Source of the DNA: Solen grandis
Taxonomy: Eukaryota; Mollusca; Bivalvia; Adapedonta; Solenidae
Direction of reading: 5' to 3'
DNA: 64,000 nucleotides
Assembly: GCA_021229015.1 (NCBI GenBank)
Contig: CM037777.1
Coordinates: forward strand, 53,728,857 to 53,792,856
Below are positions 45,640 to 59,056 of the stretch, piece after piece. Every line of letters begins with the position of its first letter. Within the stretch, counting starts at the first letter, position 1. The translations under genes were made by a program, and so were the position numbers. The notes under the pieces were generated by a model that was not told the origin of the DNA, did no database searches, and saw only the letters and a program-made list of their open reading frames with translations.

Positions 45640-46041
45640 ACATTCCCAAAATATAGATCTATAGTATCCAAAGCCTCAATAGCAGAATTGCAAAAGGAAT
45701 GTAAGTTAAAATTTGTATAAATTCTTATCTGTTGGGATGATTCTCATTAATAATTTATAATTAAAATTTCTTAAAGTTGAATCTGTTGTAAGTTTAAATG
45801 TATTAATAAATATATTTTTACGCTCAGCGTCTCCAAATGTATTTGGGAATTCTTCTTTCCATGTTATTTCTGAAGATTGTTTTATATTATTTTTAAGAAG
45901 TGTTAAGTATAGATATGTTTGTTTTGATTTCTTACTTTTTTCTTTTAAGTGACATATTATTAATGTAGCTTGAATCACAAAATGGAGTAAAGTAATGGCT
46001 TGCGGTCCAAAATAATAAGAACAATAATATTTAACAAACAA
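45640..46041 (-). pseudogene. Remnant of a LINE (L1/Tx1-like) reverse transcriptase C-terminal region
   Basis: The minus-strand frame contains WKEEFPNTFGDAERKNIF, then KLTTDSTLRNFNYKLLMRII and PTDKNLYKF. These resemble the post-RT region of L1/Tx1-like LINE ORF2 (family pattern W..F, TKDTKLRWFQYRI..RI..TN..L). After a stop, a shifted frame reads SFCNSAIEALDTID, resembling the following CxxC..H segment. It is therefore decayed. Family placement is by remembered pattern only. Confidence 0.55.
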
Positions 46042-46603
46042 TGCATTAAAATCAATTAAATACTTAAAGAACGTTTTAAAGTACTGTAATATTTCCAGAA
46101 TATTTCATCACAATTTGCAAATGACAATGAATTGTATAAGTTACATGTGAAGGTACGGTCAATCATGCATGGGAAATACAAAACGCGTTATATTTATTGC
46201 GTCTTTAAAACAGTTTACAAAAAGGCTAGGATTATCGGGTTTCTTTGTTACCTGTATTATAAATTCCTGTCATATACCCAGCCGCTCGAGTGCAAGCCGG
46301 CACAAGACATATACATTGTACTTGACTTAACAAAATTCAAAGAATTGATATCTTAGCGAAATTCAAAGAATTGATATCTTTGCAACGAGGAAAATATTTA
46401 TTATTTAATCACAAAGTTTGACTTGCATGTATGTTGTGAAATGGCTGTCTTTATCTTGCTCACATTGGCCATTGAACGTCATGCTATTTATACATACACG
46501 AAGTATAAGCATAAGGAAAAATAAATCGATTCGATTATATATGCACGAATGCGCATGTACAACCTACGGTGGTATAAAGGTGACATTCACTACTCTTTTT
46601 TAT

Positions 46604-47208
46604 GTCGAGGGAACGAGATAATAAGTCGAGGGAACGAGTTAATTATCTCGAGGGAACGGCTTATTATCTCGAGGGAACGAGTTAATTATCTCGATGGAAC
46701 GACTTATTATCTCGAGATACTAAATCGAGGGAATGAGATAATAAGTCGCGGGTACGATATAATTATCCCGAGGGAAGGACTTATTATCTCGAGGGAACAA
46801 GATAATATGTCGAGGGAATGAGATAATAAGTCGAGGTAGCGAGTTAATTATCTCGAAGGAACGACTTATTTCTCGAGAGACTGAGATAATAAGTCGAGAG
46901 AACGAGTTAATTATTTCGAGGGAACGAGTTAATTATCTCGAGGGAACGATCGAGGGAACGAGATATTAAGTCGAGGGATCGAGATAATAAGTAGAAGGAA
47001 AGAGTTAATGATCTCGAGGGAACGACTTATTATCTTAATTGAACGAGATAATAAGTCGAAGGAACGACATATTTTCTCGAGGGAACGAGATAATAAGTCG
47101 AGAGAACGAGTTAATTATGTCGAGATATGGACTTATTATCTCGAGGATACGAGATAATAAGTCGAGGGAACGAGTTAATTATCTAGAGGGAACGAGATAA
47201 TAAGTTGA
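46604..47208. repeat. Minisatellite of GAGGGAACGA cores with reversing AT-rich spacers
   Basis: About 25-28 units of 21-22 bp. The core GAGGGAACGA alternates with the spacers GATAATAAGTC, GTTAATTATCTC and CTTATTATCTC. GAGATAATAAGTC and GACTTATTATCTC are reverse complements, so the spacers occur in both orientations while the core does not. Confidence 0.85.
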
Positions 47209-48916
47209 AAATAAGAGAAAACCTTTACCTAAATTAAAAATCGAATTTAGAAGGTAAAAAAGATAAAATTAATATAACATTTGTTGATTTTTCTTGTAAT
47301 ATTTTATTTTCATTCACTTGTGAGATTAGAAAAAAAAATGATTAAAAAAGTTTTAAACATGTTTTATGATCACCTCAGACACCTCTTCTTAGCAATTCTA
47401 TGTGCTAGACGGCCACGTTTTCTTATTTCCTTCAATGGGCGCTTAATACAGTCTTATGTGTATTTTCATTTGTTGCATATTGATTAAAATACACGCATGT
47501 TGAAGCGATGAAGTTGATTTAGCGAGAAATTCGGAGCTGAACATGTTGATTAATATTACATTTCTTGTATGATGGTGGGATTATAACTAAACAAAGTAAT
47601 GTTATCCAGACAATCTCTCTCTCTCAAAGCGACGGTCTTCATGTTTCATTGACGAGTACACTATCTTACACTCAAAGTTAACACGTTAATAAAGTAAATT
47701 AATATTTGATATACCTGTTAACTTAAATAATACTTTACACACACTTGCACTTACAAATTTTAAATCTCATTGATAGACAGTCAGAAAAAACAAATGGGCA
47801 ATACGAGTAAAATCCTAATTAAAGTTCTGAATTCATTAGTGCATATATTCTAATGACTTAGAAACAAAAGTAGAAAATTCAGGTTAACGAATTTTTTAAC
47901 TTGTTAAAGAAAAAATTAACAAAAGTACCACCAGTGAATTAAAAGAAAGGTTTGAGTAACTATGTCAAGCTATTCTGTACCAGAAATACATATTTAAATC
48001 AACAATGGAATATATATATATATATATATAATAAAATTTACACTTGACTATATATACTCACGTTTTGGTTTGCCCTCAAATACAGACTTCCTCCTGTTAA
48101 TGCTAAAATATCACTAAGACCTTCAATTTATTAAAAACAAATAAAGTAAACCTTATATATCCGGGTAAAATTGTAAAATTATTATGGTGGCATAGACGTG
48201 TAATAAAAGCCATGTACTGGTGAAAAACCTATGGTGACATTGACGAGTAATTAAACCCTTTACTAATGTAAATATATTGTGAAATAGTAATGAAATAAAC
48301 TCGTATGCAGTTTTGAAGTGTTCAGCGGTTTAGGCATGACATCAGCGATGTAGCACATTGCATACTTTTACTACAAACTAGTCACGTGCATCCATACAGA
48401 ATATATGAATTTAAAGAATTTTCACCAAATTTGTCAGTTTTCTAATGCATTTTGATGACGGAATCGATAGATGTCTGCGAACAACTTTAACATTAGCCAT
48501 AACTTAAAAACTATACAAGGTATTGACTTAAAACTTCATATATAAATAGATGGCAACTGACCAAGAACCATTACTCTCCCTGTCTATTTTCTTTTATTAT
48601 TTTTCGTGAGCATAACACGTAAACTTTACAAGGTAATATCTTGAAATTTTCAGTATAGATAGATTTGCAGTGACCAAAAATCGTAACAATATTTTTATTT
48701 ATCTCCCTTCATTCAATTTAAATATAATTTCTGTACAGATTATAACTCATTTACTTTATACAAGGTATTGACTCGTATATAAAAGTTGACAACTAGGATA
48801 AATGCAGTTATCAAAAAGATTAACTCTACCTCGTCCAATCATTTGATTATTTCCCTATATATATTTGCTAATCTTTATCGGAAGCATAACTTTTTTGAAA
48901 ACTTATATAAAAGGAT
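47209..48916. other. Gene-free stretch
   Basis: No exon was recognised. A (TA)n tract lies at 48010-48030. From 48440 to 48900 there are old diverged units with CATAAC, ACTTTACAAGGTA and AGTGACCAA motifs, similar in style to the tandem repeat at 14600-15150. Confidence 0.5.
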
Positions 48917-50226
48917 GGTGAGCAGGACCAGGAGTGGATGAAGAAAGAAGACATGAGTGGGTTACCAGGAAGATTCAAGGCATCTACCAGCTTGGTGCCT
49001 TAACAAGACTATTGTGGCCATTACTAGTGTCTGGAGTCCCAGTGAAAACTGTTGAAGCCATTGAGAGACACATCACCTGCTCTCTTAGGCGTTGCTTAAA
49101 TGTCCCCAGAAGCTCCAGCTCAACAAAACTGAATTTATCACTCAAGTCAGTGACGGAGGAGTTCAATGTATCCGAGGTACGACAGATTGTTATGCTGAAT
49201 AAAAAGTAAACGCATCAGGTGGAAGAATCAAAACAGAAATGAAGTGGAGAGCAGAGAAAGCTTTGAACGAAGCAGAGTATCGCCTTAGACACAACAAAAG
49301 CGTGGGCACAACAAACTCAGGCAGGCAAGGGCTTGGTATTAAAACAGCATCACGATGGAGCAGTGCTGACAAAAGAGAGAGAATGAACTTTGTTCAACAT
49401 GAAGTCAGCCAGACGGAGGAGGATGTCAGACAGCAGAGAGCAGTCGGGCCGAAGAAGCAGAGCAGATGGATGAACTAACAGAATAATTTAACCTCAAGTG
49501 ACATCTGGTCAATGGAAGGAATGAGGTTAGTTTTTCTTCTCAAATATGTTTATGCCGTGCTGCCGACACCAACCAATTTGCATGCATAGGAACTTTAGGA
49601 GGAACCAGCATGTGCTCCATGTGGACGAGAGGCAAATTTAGAGCATGCTCTTTTATTAAGTTCAGTATCCCTGACAGAGGGAATATACGTCTGGAGGCAT
49701 GATCGTGTCTTGTAAGATCATAACAGACACTGTTGACGAGACGAAGGGGAAGAAGAGAACACTGTCGAAAGGACCTAGGTTTGTTAACCTCGTCAATGCA
49801 GGAGATAAAGTGACGAGTGCTGAGGGAGACATGGGGATATTAACAACAGTTGGCGATTTAGATTGAAAGCAGATGTCAATGGAAGGGCGAAATTTCCCAT
49901 GGAGAGAGCACCTAAATCACTGAGACCAGATATAGTGATTTGGTCATAAGTTGAGTGGTGATGTTGAATCTCACTGTTCCATGGAAAACAGAATCGAAAA
50001 AGAATCGAAAGGAAGAAGGTAAAGTACCAACAACTTATGGAAGAGACTTGAAGACAAGGTACCTATCCGTAGAAGTGGGATGCAAAGGCTTTGTTGGAAA
50101 CTCACTGTGGAAAGCAGCAAACTTGCTTCGAATTACAGGTTCGAAAAGAAAGCAGTTGGTTTTTGCTGTAATTAGGCAAGCTGAACATACATCTCAGTGG
50201 GTATGGAGAAAAAGGGGTGAATTATA
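48917..50226 (+). pseudogene. Decayed non-LTR retrotransposon 3' region, probably restriction-like endonuclease type
   Basis: Fragments in all three plus frames follow the order of one protein family: SGLPGRFKA, ALTRLLWPLLVSGVPVKTVE, RRCLNVPRS, KWRAEKALNEAEYRLRHN and GRQGLGIKT, then ACAPCGREANLEHALLLSS (a C-x2-C..H zinc segment), VWRHDRVL, SLRPDIV, LNLTVPWK and VEVGCKGFVGNSL. RPD..(D/E)LTVPW resembles the PD-(D/E) core of a restriction-like endonuclease of R2-like retrotransposons. Several frameshifts and stops make it non-functional. The RT core is not seen here. Confidence 0.65.
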
Positions 50227-50798
50227 AATGCAGCCATTAAAAATGAGGCTGAGCTGGATTGGCTGACCAGTTTTGGGTCAATTTCCTTTTGGCTGGCGCA
50301 TCTCTGGAAAAAGATGTGATTAGCGTCGAAACGTTCAACGAAGGAGACACCCATCTGATGATCAAACTGGCTTGAATAATACAGCAATGTATTAAGAGAC
50401 TATACATAGTTTAATTATAATAACCATTTTTTATTGATTTCTTGTCCAGATGATAAAGACTTGATTTTTGACAAGTTTACTTTTATTTGACATCTGACTT
50501 CTTGGGGTAGGGGAAAAGGGTGTTTGGCTCGGGCGGGGGCATGTTTTTCTTTGTATAGGAATGAAAAGGAATTTTTCCAGAATGAACATAATAAATCATT
50601 GGAAATCCAGATCTGTTTCTGTACCATTATTTGAGAATGAATTTAACATTTTCTATATCTTCTGCACCGTCGGAATATCCCGCTACTCTCCGTATATCGC
50701 CAGATGTAGTGAAGTGTAATGAGCAGTCGAGATATCTGGCGATAAATATTATAAAGCACTGTTTGCAAATATAGTAATGTGGTACAATACATGGTGTT

Positions 50799-50999
50799 GA
50801 GGCCCCCTGGTCGAGTTGTTATAGTCAGTGACGTCCTACAACCGATGTAACTTTCCCGAATGCGGAGCCCTGATCGGGGCAAAGATTTTTTCATGACCTT
50901 CCCATGCGTACAGTACTTGTCCAATACAGGAACCGTAGAGAGGGATTAGATTAAGTTGAAAGAACTTGTTTCCCAACCTACGTAAAATAAATAAATTGA
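50799..50999 (+). mobile_element. SINE copy
   Basis: The head is GGCCCCCTGGTCGAGTTG. The body has GAATGCGGAGCCCTGATCGG and AGAGGGATTAGATTAAG, and the tail is AGAACTTGTTTCCCAACC plus TAAAATAAATAAAT. The 3' half matches 55488-55604 in reverse. Confidence 0.6.
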
Positions 51000-52544
51000 T
51001 ACTAGTAAGTTTTTTCTTCAAATACGCTAACACCAACTATCAATATTATATTTGTCCTGACCTACATTTAATATACAGGGATTATATGATAAGCATACTC
51101 ATTTAAATAAGAGAAGAGAAAAGGCGCTTATTTTAATAATATAAAGAGGGGGTTGGCATAGATTTCCTAGATGAATGAAGTATTGGACAATTCTATACAT
51201 TGCACATGCATATTTGAAATGATACCAATTTCTGACAGTTTTAAAATACTTTGTGCATATGCGGAAGGTATTTTCAAGTTGTGTATATACATATATTTGA
51301 GAGAGACGTTGTTGTGCATGAAGTACAGGTATTCCAAGGTCATATTTGCAGTTGAAGAAGATTATGTCTACAACATGACCTATATACAATTGAGAAGAGC
51401 TAGATCATTTTACGACGCCTGGATTGCTATGTGTTGTCATGTATACTGTTAACACATGCACATACTGACTCATAAATGATAATAATAATATATATGTTTC
51501 CATAGTTTTAAATCAACTTTTACATTTAAAGTAATATTTGGACAATAAAGATAACAAGTTTTCACGGCAAATGTATTACTTTAAAGATTTTTTTATTCAT
51601 GTATATAGTAAATTTTACTAAATTAACCTTAACATGGCCATGTATCTTGAAAAATACCAACCATTCGACGTTGCTTTTTTTTGACATGTGGTATTATGCA
51701 AGTCGAAATATGAAAATATTTATTGAACTATTTTTTTTTTCGATTTAACGTCCCACCGATTTGGAAACGATGTCCGCTTGAAACAGATTCATGAAAATGG
51801 GCAATTGCATATGTATGTGTCCGGTGATAATGATGCAAAGAGCCTTTGTGATTTTAAGAATCACTGTAAAATGTATATCTGCTTAATATAGAGATACTCA
51901 CCTTATATTTTTCTTTGGATATATGAAAGAAAGCGCTGTCCTATAAGTTCGTAATATAGATATGACAGAGATGGCATATGTACATATGTCTTAAGCTGAA
52001 GAGACCAAAGGGGTCTGGCACAAAAGGTGAGTCATATCACTATATATAATAAAAAGGGTACTACTCCCGATTGACCAAGATTCTTAACCTCCTTAAAAAA
52101 ATGCCAATATATCGGTCATTTATGATTATATTTAAATGCTTTGCACCTATCGCAAGCGTACATTTATTTAAGAGAAAATCACAACGTTTTTCACCGATGC
52201 AAACGCAAGTACACTGCAATGAAACCCGCATTGCGAAACTAATCCGTATTTTCAAGAATATCGACATGGGTTTGTACAGTGTAAACAGTCATCCGAGAGT
52301 AGTCAATATAAGGTCTTTACGATAATTAAGGACCGGAAAGATTTTTTTCAGGAAGGAAATAATTCAGTGAATGAAAAAATATTTTGGCAAATATTGCCCA
52401 CATGACGAAAAGGTGAAAATAATGCTTAAGCGTTCATGTTTGTACTGCCGCATTATTTTTTAAATGTATTTTTCCTCTCAATAATGGCATTTTTTGTAAG
52501 GTGTGCCTTTATTAATCTTCGAGTATTTGAGCAGAAGCATATAA

Positions 52545-52765
52545 TTTCGGTCCCGGTTGACGAATGGTTAGAGCGTCTGCCCTGGAATCGAGAGGTCATG
52601 GGTTCGGCCGCGACATACAAAAGTCGTAAGAAATAGTCCTGGTATAGATCATTTGCTTGACGCTCAGCATATAAAGATATTTCCAGCACTGGTTTGCCCG
52701 GTGTTAGAAAAATGTGACTTAGTGTCTTCAGCGTGATGCTGCAGTGTGGCAAAACACCAAAACCC

Positions 52766-52768
<3 letters not shown>
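52545..52768 (+). mobile_element. tRNA-derived SINE followed by (CA)n
   Basis: A-box-like TGGTTAGAGCGTCTG and B-box-like GGGTTCGGCC form the head. The body ends at GTGTGGCAAAACACC, and a (CA)n tract follows at 52769-52808. It belongs to a different SINE family from the 50799 copy. Confidence 0.6.

Positions 52769-52808
<40 letters not shown>
52769..52808. repeat. (CA)n microsatellite
   Basis: About 20 CA units directly at the 3' end of a SINE. Confidence 0.9.
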
Positions 52809-52809
<1 letters not shown>

Positions 52810-53897
52810 ATAATATGGGATTATTTTCTATTAGAAAACAAAAGTGCTCTAAGTCATAAACTGATAAACTGCCAGCCCTTTCAGCACCTTTATTTAAGCA
52901 GAAAACTAGTTCATAATTATGGTCATTCTATTTTCCTATTTCTTTTTCAATTTAATATCATATATTCAGTTAACTGGATATCTCGCCTTTTTTCAAGTTA
53001 GTCAGTTAAATTATGTGGATAACAAGCATTTTTCACATAAATATCTGGAAAAAAACAACACGATATCCAGTTAACCTAAGTGAATATGTGTTTGGCAGTA
53101 GTGGGCACTAACAGACAATTTAGTCCTGTTAAGATACCTACGTAGATAACTTGAAAAGTTTCTACTTGCCAGATAATAACTGAATATGTGATAATTTTTC
53201 AGAAAAGTTTCTACATAGCTAAGTGGATAAGTGGCTGGCAGAAATATGCTACCATATTATTTCATATCGCACACCTGTATCAATTACAACGGTTAAGTTC
53301 ATACTGTTTTGTTCTTGAACTTGTAGAAATTTGATATGGTATATATCTCAGTGACATTACGTTTGCAGAAATCTAATATGGTATATATGTCAGTGACATT
53401 ACGTTTGCATTCAAGATATCTGTTTAAAATAGTTGCAGTTGGCAAGTTTACATGGAAAAAATGACCTCAGCTATTGAATAGAACTGAACTTTGGCAAAGA
53501 TGTCAGGGACACTGTCTATGTTTTCAAACATATCATTTTGTTTATTTTTAAATAGTTTTGGCCAGGATTAAAACATGTATTATAAATTATTCAAAATAAA
53601 AGAAATGTTCGAAAGAAACCTGGTTAAGATCATGTACAATGGTTAAGAAACATGATACCGGTATTTTGATGTTTTCACAATTTCTGTTCTTTAAAATGCA
53701 TAATATTAAGTTGCATCAGCAATTGCAACCCATATTTAAGTAAGGATTTCAGTAAATATAAAATGAAATGAATAGTTTATTGAGAGCAGGTAGACAGAAT
53801 AAAACAAGTTGGACACATACACATGCAGATGCACATTGAAAATATGATGTAAAAAAAAATATCCGAAATCGATGACGCTACTCCTATGGCTCAAAAC

Positions 53898-55025
53898 GTA
53901 CAAGGAAATGATACCAGGCACACCCTGGTCAAACTGCATGTGTATACATGTAGCAGTCTCATGATGACAGTAACTGTCTGATAAATGATACCAGGCACAC
54001 CCTGGTCAAACTGCATGTGTATCCAGGCACACCCTGGTCAAACTGCATGTGTGTACATGTAGCAGTCTCATGATGACAGTAACTGTCTGATAAATGATAC
54101 CAGACACACCCTGGTCAAACTGCATGTGTATACATGTAGCTGTCTCGTGATGACAGTAACTGTCTGATAAATGATACTAGGCAGACCCTGGTCAAACTGC
54201 ATGTATGTACATGTAGCTGTCTCATGATGACAGTAAAGACCCTGGTCATGTCAAACTGCATGTGTATACATGTAGCTGTCTCGTGATGACAGTAACTGTC
54301 TGATAAATGATACCAGGCAGACCCTGGTCAAACTGCATGTGTATACATGTAGCTGTCTCATCTGTCTCGTGATGACAGTAACTGTCTAATAAATGATACC
54401 AGGCAGACCCTGGTCAAACTGCATGTGTATACATGTAGCAGTCTCATGATGACAGTAACTGTCTGATAAATGATACCAGGCGAACCCTGGTCAAACTGCA
54501 TGTGTATACATGTAGCTGTCTCATGATGACAGTAACTGTCTGATAAATGATACCAGGAACCCTGGTCAAACTGCATGTGTATACATGTAGCTGTCTCTGA
54601 TGACGTGTATACATGTAGCTGTCTCGTGATGACAGTAACTGTCTGATAAATGAAACCAGACACACCTGGTCAAACTGCATGTGTTTACATGTAGCTGTCT
54701 CGTGATGACAGTAACTGTCTGATAAATGATACCAGGCAGACCCTGGTCAAACTGCATGTGTATACATGTAGCTGTCTCGTGATGACAGTAACTGTCTGAT
54801 AAATGATACCAGGCAGACCCTGGTCAAACTGCATGTGTATACATGTAGCTGTCTCGTGATGACAGTAACTGTCTGATAAATGATACCAGGCACACCCTGG
54901 TCAAACTGCATGTGTATACATGTAGCTGTCTCGTGATGACAGTAACTGTCTGATAAATGATACCAGGCACACCCTGGTCAAACTGCATGTGTATACATGT
55001 AGCAGTCTCATGATGACAGTAACCG
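53898..55025 (+). repeat. 77-bp minisatellite, about 14 copies
   Basis: The unit contains GATACCAGGCACACCCTGGT (a hairpin, ACCAGG..CCTGGT), CAAACTGCATGTGTATACAT and GTCTCATGATGACAGTAACT. Several copies are truncated or partly duplicated. Minus-strand frames run open through it because of the repeat, not because of coding. Confidence 0.9.
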
Positions 55026-55487
55026 TCTCGAGTTCAACAATATTCATTCATTTTTTTTATGAATGACTTTCAAGATTTACCGATCAGAGTTGTGTTCCTT
55101 AAAAAATAATGAGGTCTAAATCAAAAGCATTTCTTAAATGTTTTGTATGTAACAGTTTATATCATGAACACGTGTAAAATACATTTTATTTCATGAAAAT
55201 TGTATATTTTAAAAAATCTATCTCAAAATGGTGCTTTAAATGTTTTAACCGCCAAAAAGCTCTAATCTACGTGGTGTTTGTTTGGTTTAAGAATGGATTT
55301 CAAGATCATACCATTAATTAGTATAGAAATAACTTTAAACTATTATTCATTCATATTTCTAAAACCTGAATAATATAGCTTAAAACTATTCTTCATTCAT
55401 ATTTCTTAAACCTGAAATTCGAAATAATATTAGGAATTGTTGACAGAATATTCACAATGTTGGAATTGTAATATTAAACTTATTTTA

Positions 55488-55604
55488 AACTTATTTATTT
55501 TACGTCGATTGGGAAACAAGTTCTTACAACTTATACTAATCCCTGTCGACGGTTCCTGGGTTCGGAACCTTCGGATACGCTACCACTGGACCACGGCGCC
55601 CTCA
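55488..55604 (-). mobile_element. SINE copy, minus strand
   Basis: On the minus strand it reads a tRNA-like head (GGCGCCGTGGTCCAGTGG) with B-box-like GGTTCCGAACCC, then GGGATTAGTATAAGTTGTAA and GAACTTGTTTCCCAATCG plus TAAAATAAATAAG. It is the most complete copy of the family seen at 818, 8905, 19407 and 50799. Confidence 0.65.
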
Positions 55605-56134
55605 ATATTACTACTACTAATAATAATATTAAACTTATGATGTAATATAATTATACTAGGTCTAATTCATTATAACCATATTTATACAGTTTGTATTCCG
55701 TATTTTTTATTTGTATTCAAAAAATAAAAAAATAAAGAAATTTCACAAATTTATGTTTATATTGTTATTTTCACTATTAGTCTAAACTGGTGTGCTAAGT
55801 TGCACGAATAATCACTGAATTTTGTTTGCAATGGCGTGTCTCACTTTAAACATATCAGCGAGCGGCTCACCCATTGTACATGAAGCACAGGAACTTGCTC
55901 CTGTATGACTTAGCAAGAAAAGAGCAAAACCCTAATATACACATATATGTCAAAAATAGAATAATCGCAATATCGTTGACCGCAATAATAAACACCAAAC
56001 CTTTCCAAATTGAACTTATGGCGGATTCGCGAATATTTCAAACAAACGGAGATGCGTTTCAAAATATCATAAATGCATATCTTTTTGATTCCATAAGTAG
56101 ATTGTGTAGATTTATATGACTGTTTTGAAGAAAA

Positions 56135-56192
56135 AGAAAAAAAAAAGAAAAAAAAAAAAAAAAAAAAAAAAAAAGAAGAAGAAGAAAAACAG
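56135..56192. repeat. A-rich / (GAA)n tract
   Basis: Long A runs with G interruptions pass into AAGAAGAAGAAG units. Confidence 0.85.
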
Positions 56193-58344
56193 TAGCTATG
56201 ACGTTCGCACACAGATATCGCATGCGCATGCAGTATAAACATATCTTCCATGTTCCTTTTATGCCACCGTATGTGAATGATATGTACACCAAAGATTATT
56301 TATAACCAACCAGGCAAACAATTCTTATTTAAAGATAATGGTTTGTATCACGTATTATGTGATGTGAAGCGCATGACTACACAACAAAGCAAATGCCATA
56401 AAATGAACACCCGACTTTTTAATACCCGAGCGCATTTACACATAATTTGCGTTTTGTGACTTGAAAATAACTGCATTTCGACAGTTATTTCACTATATAC
56501 GAAATCATATTAAGAGAGCGTTGTCATATTGAAATACAGACGGAGGCAGTATGAATTTGACTTTGTTGTAACTGTATATTCGTTATATCGATCTCATTAT
56601 AAGCACTGTATTTCATTTTTAGTTGTGTTTGGCAACTAAACTACCCTTTTTAATTTATCCAATTTTTTACTATGAATACCAAAGTACCGAATACAAAAAT
56701 TATCTCTGAAATGAAAACAATATTGCTTTAAATGTCATATTCTGACGTGTAACTGTTTTGATCACGTTATCTCCCATTCGGACTAATAGTTTGATTTGAT
56801 CACGTGGCGTGCAAAGGGGCTTGTAAAATATTTTGGATAGTGGATTAGATTTCAGTTATTTCATGGTGTTACAATAACCTATGAAGATATCTGAGGTAAA
56901 AGCCTTGAAGTACAACACAAATGCGTTTAACATACATGCATCGTATCAAGCTATCAAATTCCGATACCACCACGGATTGTTGCAACACCATAACATTATT
57001 TACGAGCCTCTATTCTTGCAGCACTTACCAGAAGGAACAGACATTGTTTAGACATTGCATTATCAGTGCATGGTCATTGATACAAGCGCTCAGCAAAATT
57101 ACTGGCTATATAGGACTCGAAGGGTTTTATTAAACTGCAGCCCGTCAAACCCTCTTTCACTTGAGACACACACAACACCCCAGTGCCTTCGGCGCTTTGA
57201 TTATAACCGTGTATCGGTGGAATATCTTAATTAGGAAAGGCTGTGGATTCATAAACAAACCATACTGTGTATCTTTAACAGTTAAACGGCAATAAAATCG
57301 ATGTAAGTAATATAAAGTTTAAGAAAATAAATGTGTTTCTAGGAAATCACAGGCGTTTTCGTACGTGACCCAATCAATCTGATTGAGAAGTAGGTGCTCC
57401 GATAAATAAGTCTTTGTATATATGTTTCCTGCAGAAAAGGTACTATCATTAGGGATGGATTTCTCAAGTATGAATGCGTCTGACGGTCTGCTGATATGTC
57501 AGTATCACTGGGTGTTTAGTAGTGAGATTTTAAACCTACCCATGCTGGTGTCATATCTCATATTGTTAAATTGTAAATGCACCTCATGTTCAGTCTATTC
57601 GTTCCTGTAATTAGGTGGCACGGCAAAACATTAAACTGTATATGACTGCATATATTATGTATAGCTCGGTTAGTTGATATGCGCTAACAATGGGTCTTGC
57701 CCTTGTTGAGCCGGTTTTTACATGCAGCATGACTGATTAAGGTAATATGATATATGTTTACCTGGATTTATCTGTCTCATGTAGACGATTGTCCCAAATA
57801 TCTAAAATACAGTGCACTGTGATGACGTCCTTTAAGATAGATAAAAATTACTGAAATATGGTAGGAGGGACAAAATACCAAGCAAGTGTGCAAACAAGCA
57901 AACTATATGAATAGTCTGTCTTAAACCATTTGTCAGAAATATTTGAGATTTTGAAATACAAAGAAATTTAATTCGGGATATGTATTTTAAATTTTAGAAC
58001 TATTTTCAATAATGCTGCAATGTATGATGAATTGAGCAAATATCCATTTATATTTCAAGATTTTATTAAATATTGATTTCAATACAAGTAAGGATTTATG
58101 TTATATGCAGTATTTGGGTGATTTTTTAATGTTAAGTATAACCTATTGGATTTTATGTCGTGTATAGGTATGTGTGTGTATATGTTAAATGTATATTTGT
58201 CTGTACGTATGTGTACACATTCATGAGAACAGATCATCTTCATAATAACATTATAGTGCATAAGCATGTATCTAGTGAAATATGTATTTAAGGTACATGT
58301 CAAATGTAATAAATGTTTAGTATGTGTTTGATAATGCACATTAT

Positions 58345-58422
58345 ACACCAGCACGATTTTCAAAAACTTTGGATCGAGCACGTGACCTCCCGGCTCTAAC
58401 AACTCGGCCACCGGGACAGGTG
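58345..58422 (-). mobile_element. tRNA-like SINE head, minus strand
   Basis: The minus strand reads CCGGTGGCCGAGTTGTTAG and AGCC, then TGCTCGATCC, resembling pol III A and B boxes. There is no complete tRNA fold. Confidence 0.5.
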
Positions 58423-58937
58423 AAACATAAATACAATACATATGATAGAAAATTATGATGAAATAAATGATTCACAAATATAACTATATCAGCTAATGAA
58501 AAGGGAGGTAAATCATCGATACTTTTGAGATTTATCCTGTATAACAGTTATCGTGAAAGTGTGAAGTTACAGGACAAATCTACGTTGCAGTCAGTATATA
58601 TTTCTTCATCATAATCATTGAGTATTCATCTCTTTTTGACGACCCGAAGCATTAGTCCGAAGGCTCACCGTCTGTCCCTCTATTAAGAATGTTACTTAAG
58701 TTTATTCATTGAATGTTATTCTATAGATTTTCATTCATTTAACGTAGTTGAAGATTTAGTGATTTCCCATTAAACAATATGATTTCTTCAAAATTACACC
58801 TGATAAAAGCGAAAAAATATTTTTTGCAGAAAAATATAAATATATGCAAGAACAGTTTCGTTTATATTTTTCAGTCAATCCTTTTTTTAAGTTTTATGAT
58901 CTTTGGAAAGTTTAAATGTTATCGTGTTCATTAATGT

Positions 58938-58938
58938 G

Positions 58939-58974
<36 letters not shown>

Positions 58975-59012
58975 CACACAAAACAAACAAACAACAACAA
59001 CAACAACAACAA
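58938..59012. repeat. (ACA)n microsatellite
   Basis: Two runs of ACA units are separated by CACACACAAAACAAACAAAC. Confidence 0.9.
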
Positions 59013-59056
59013 AATCAACAAAGAAAAAAAAACCCACAAAAAAACTACAACATATA

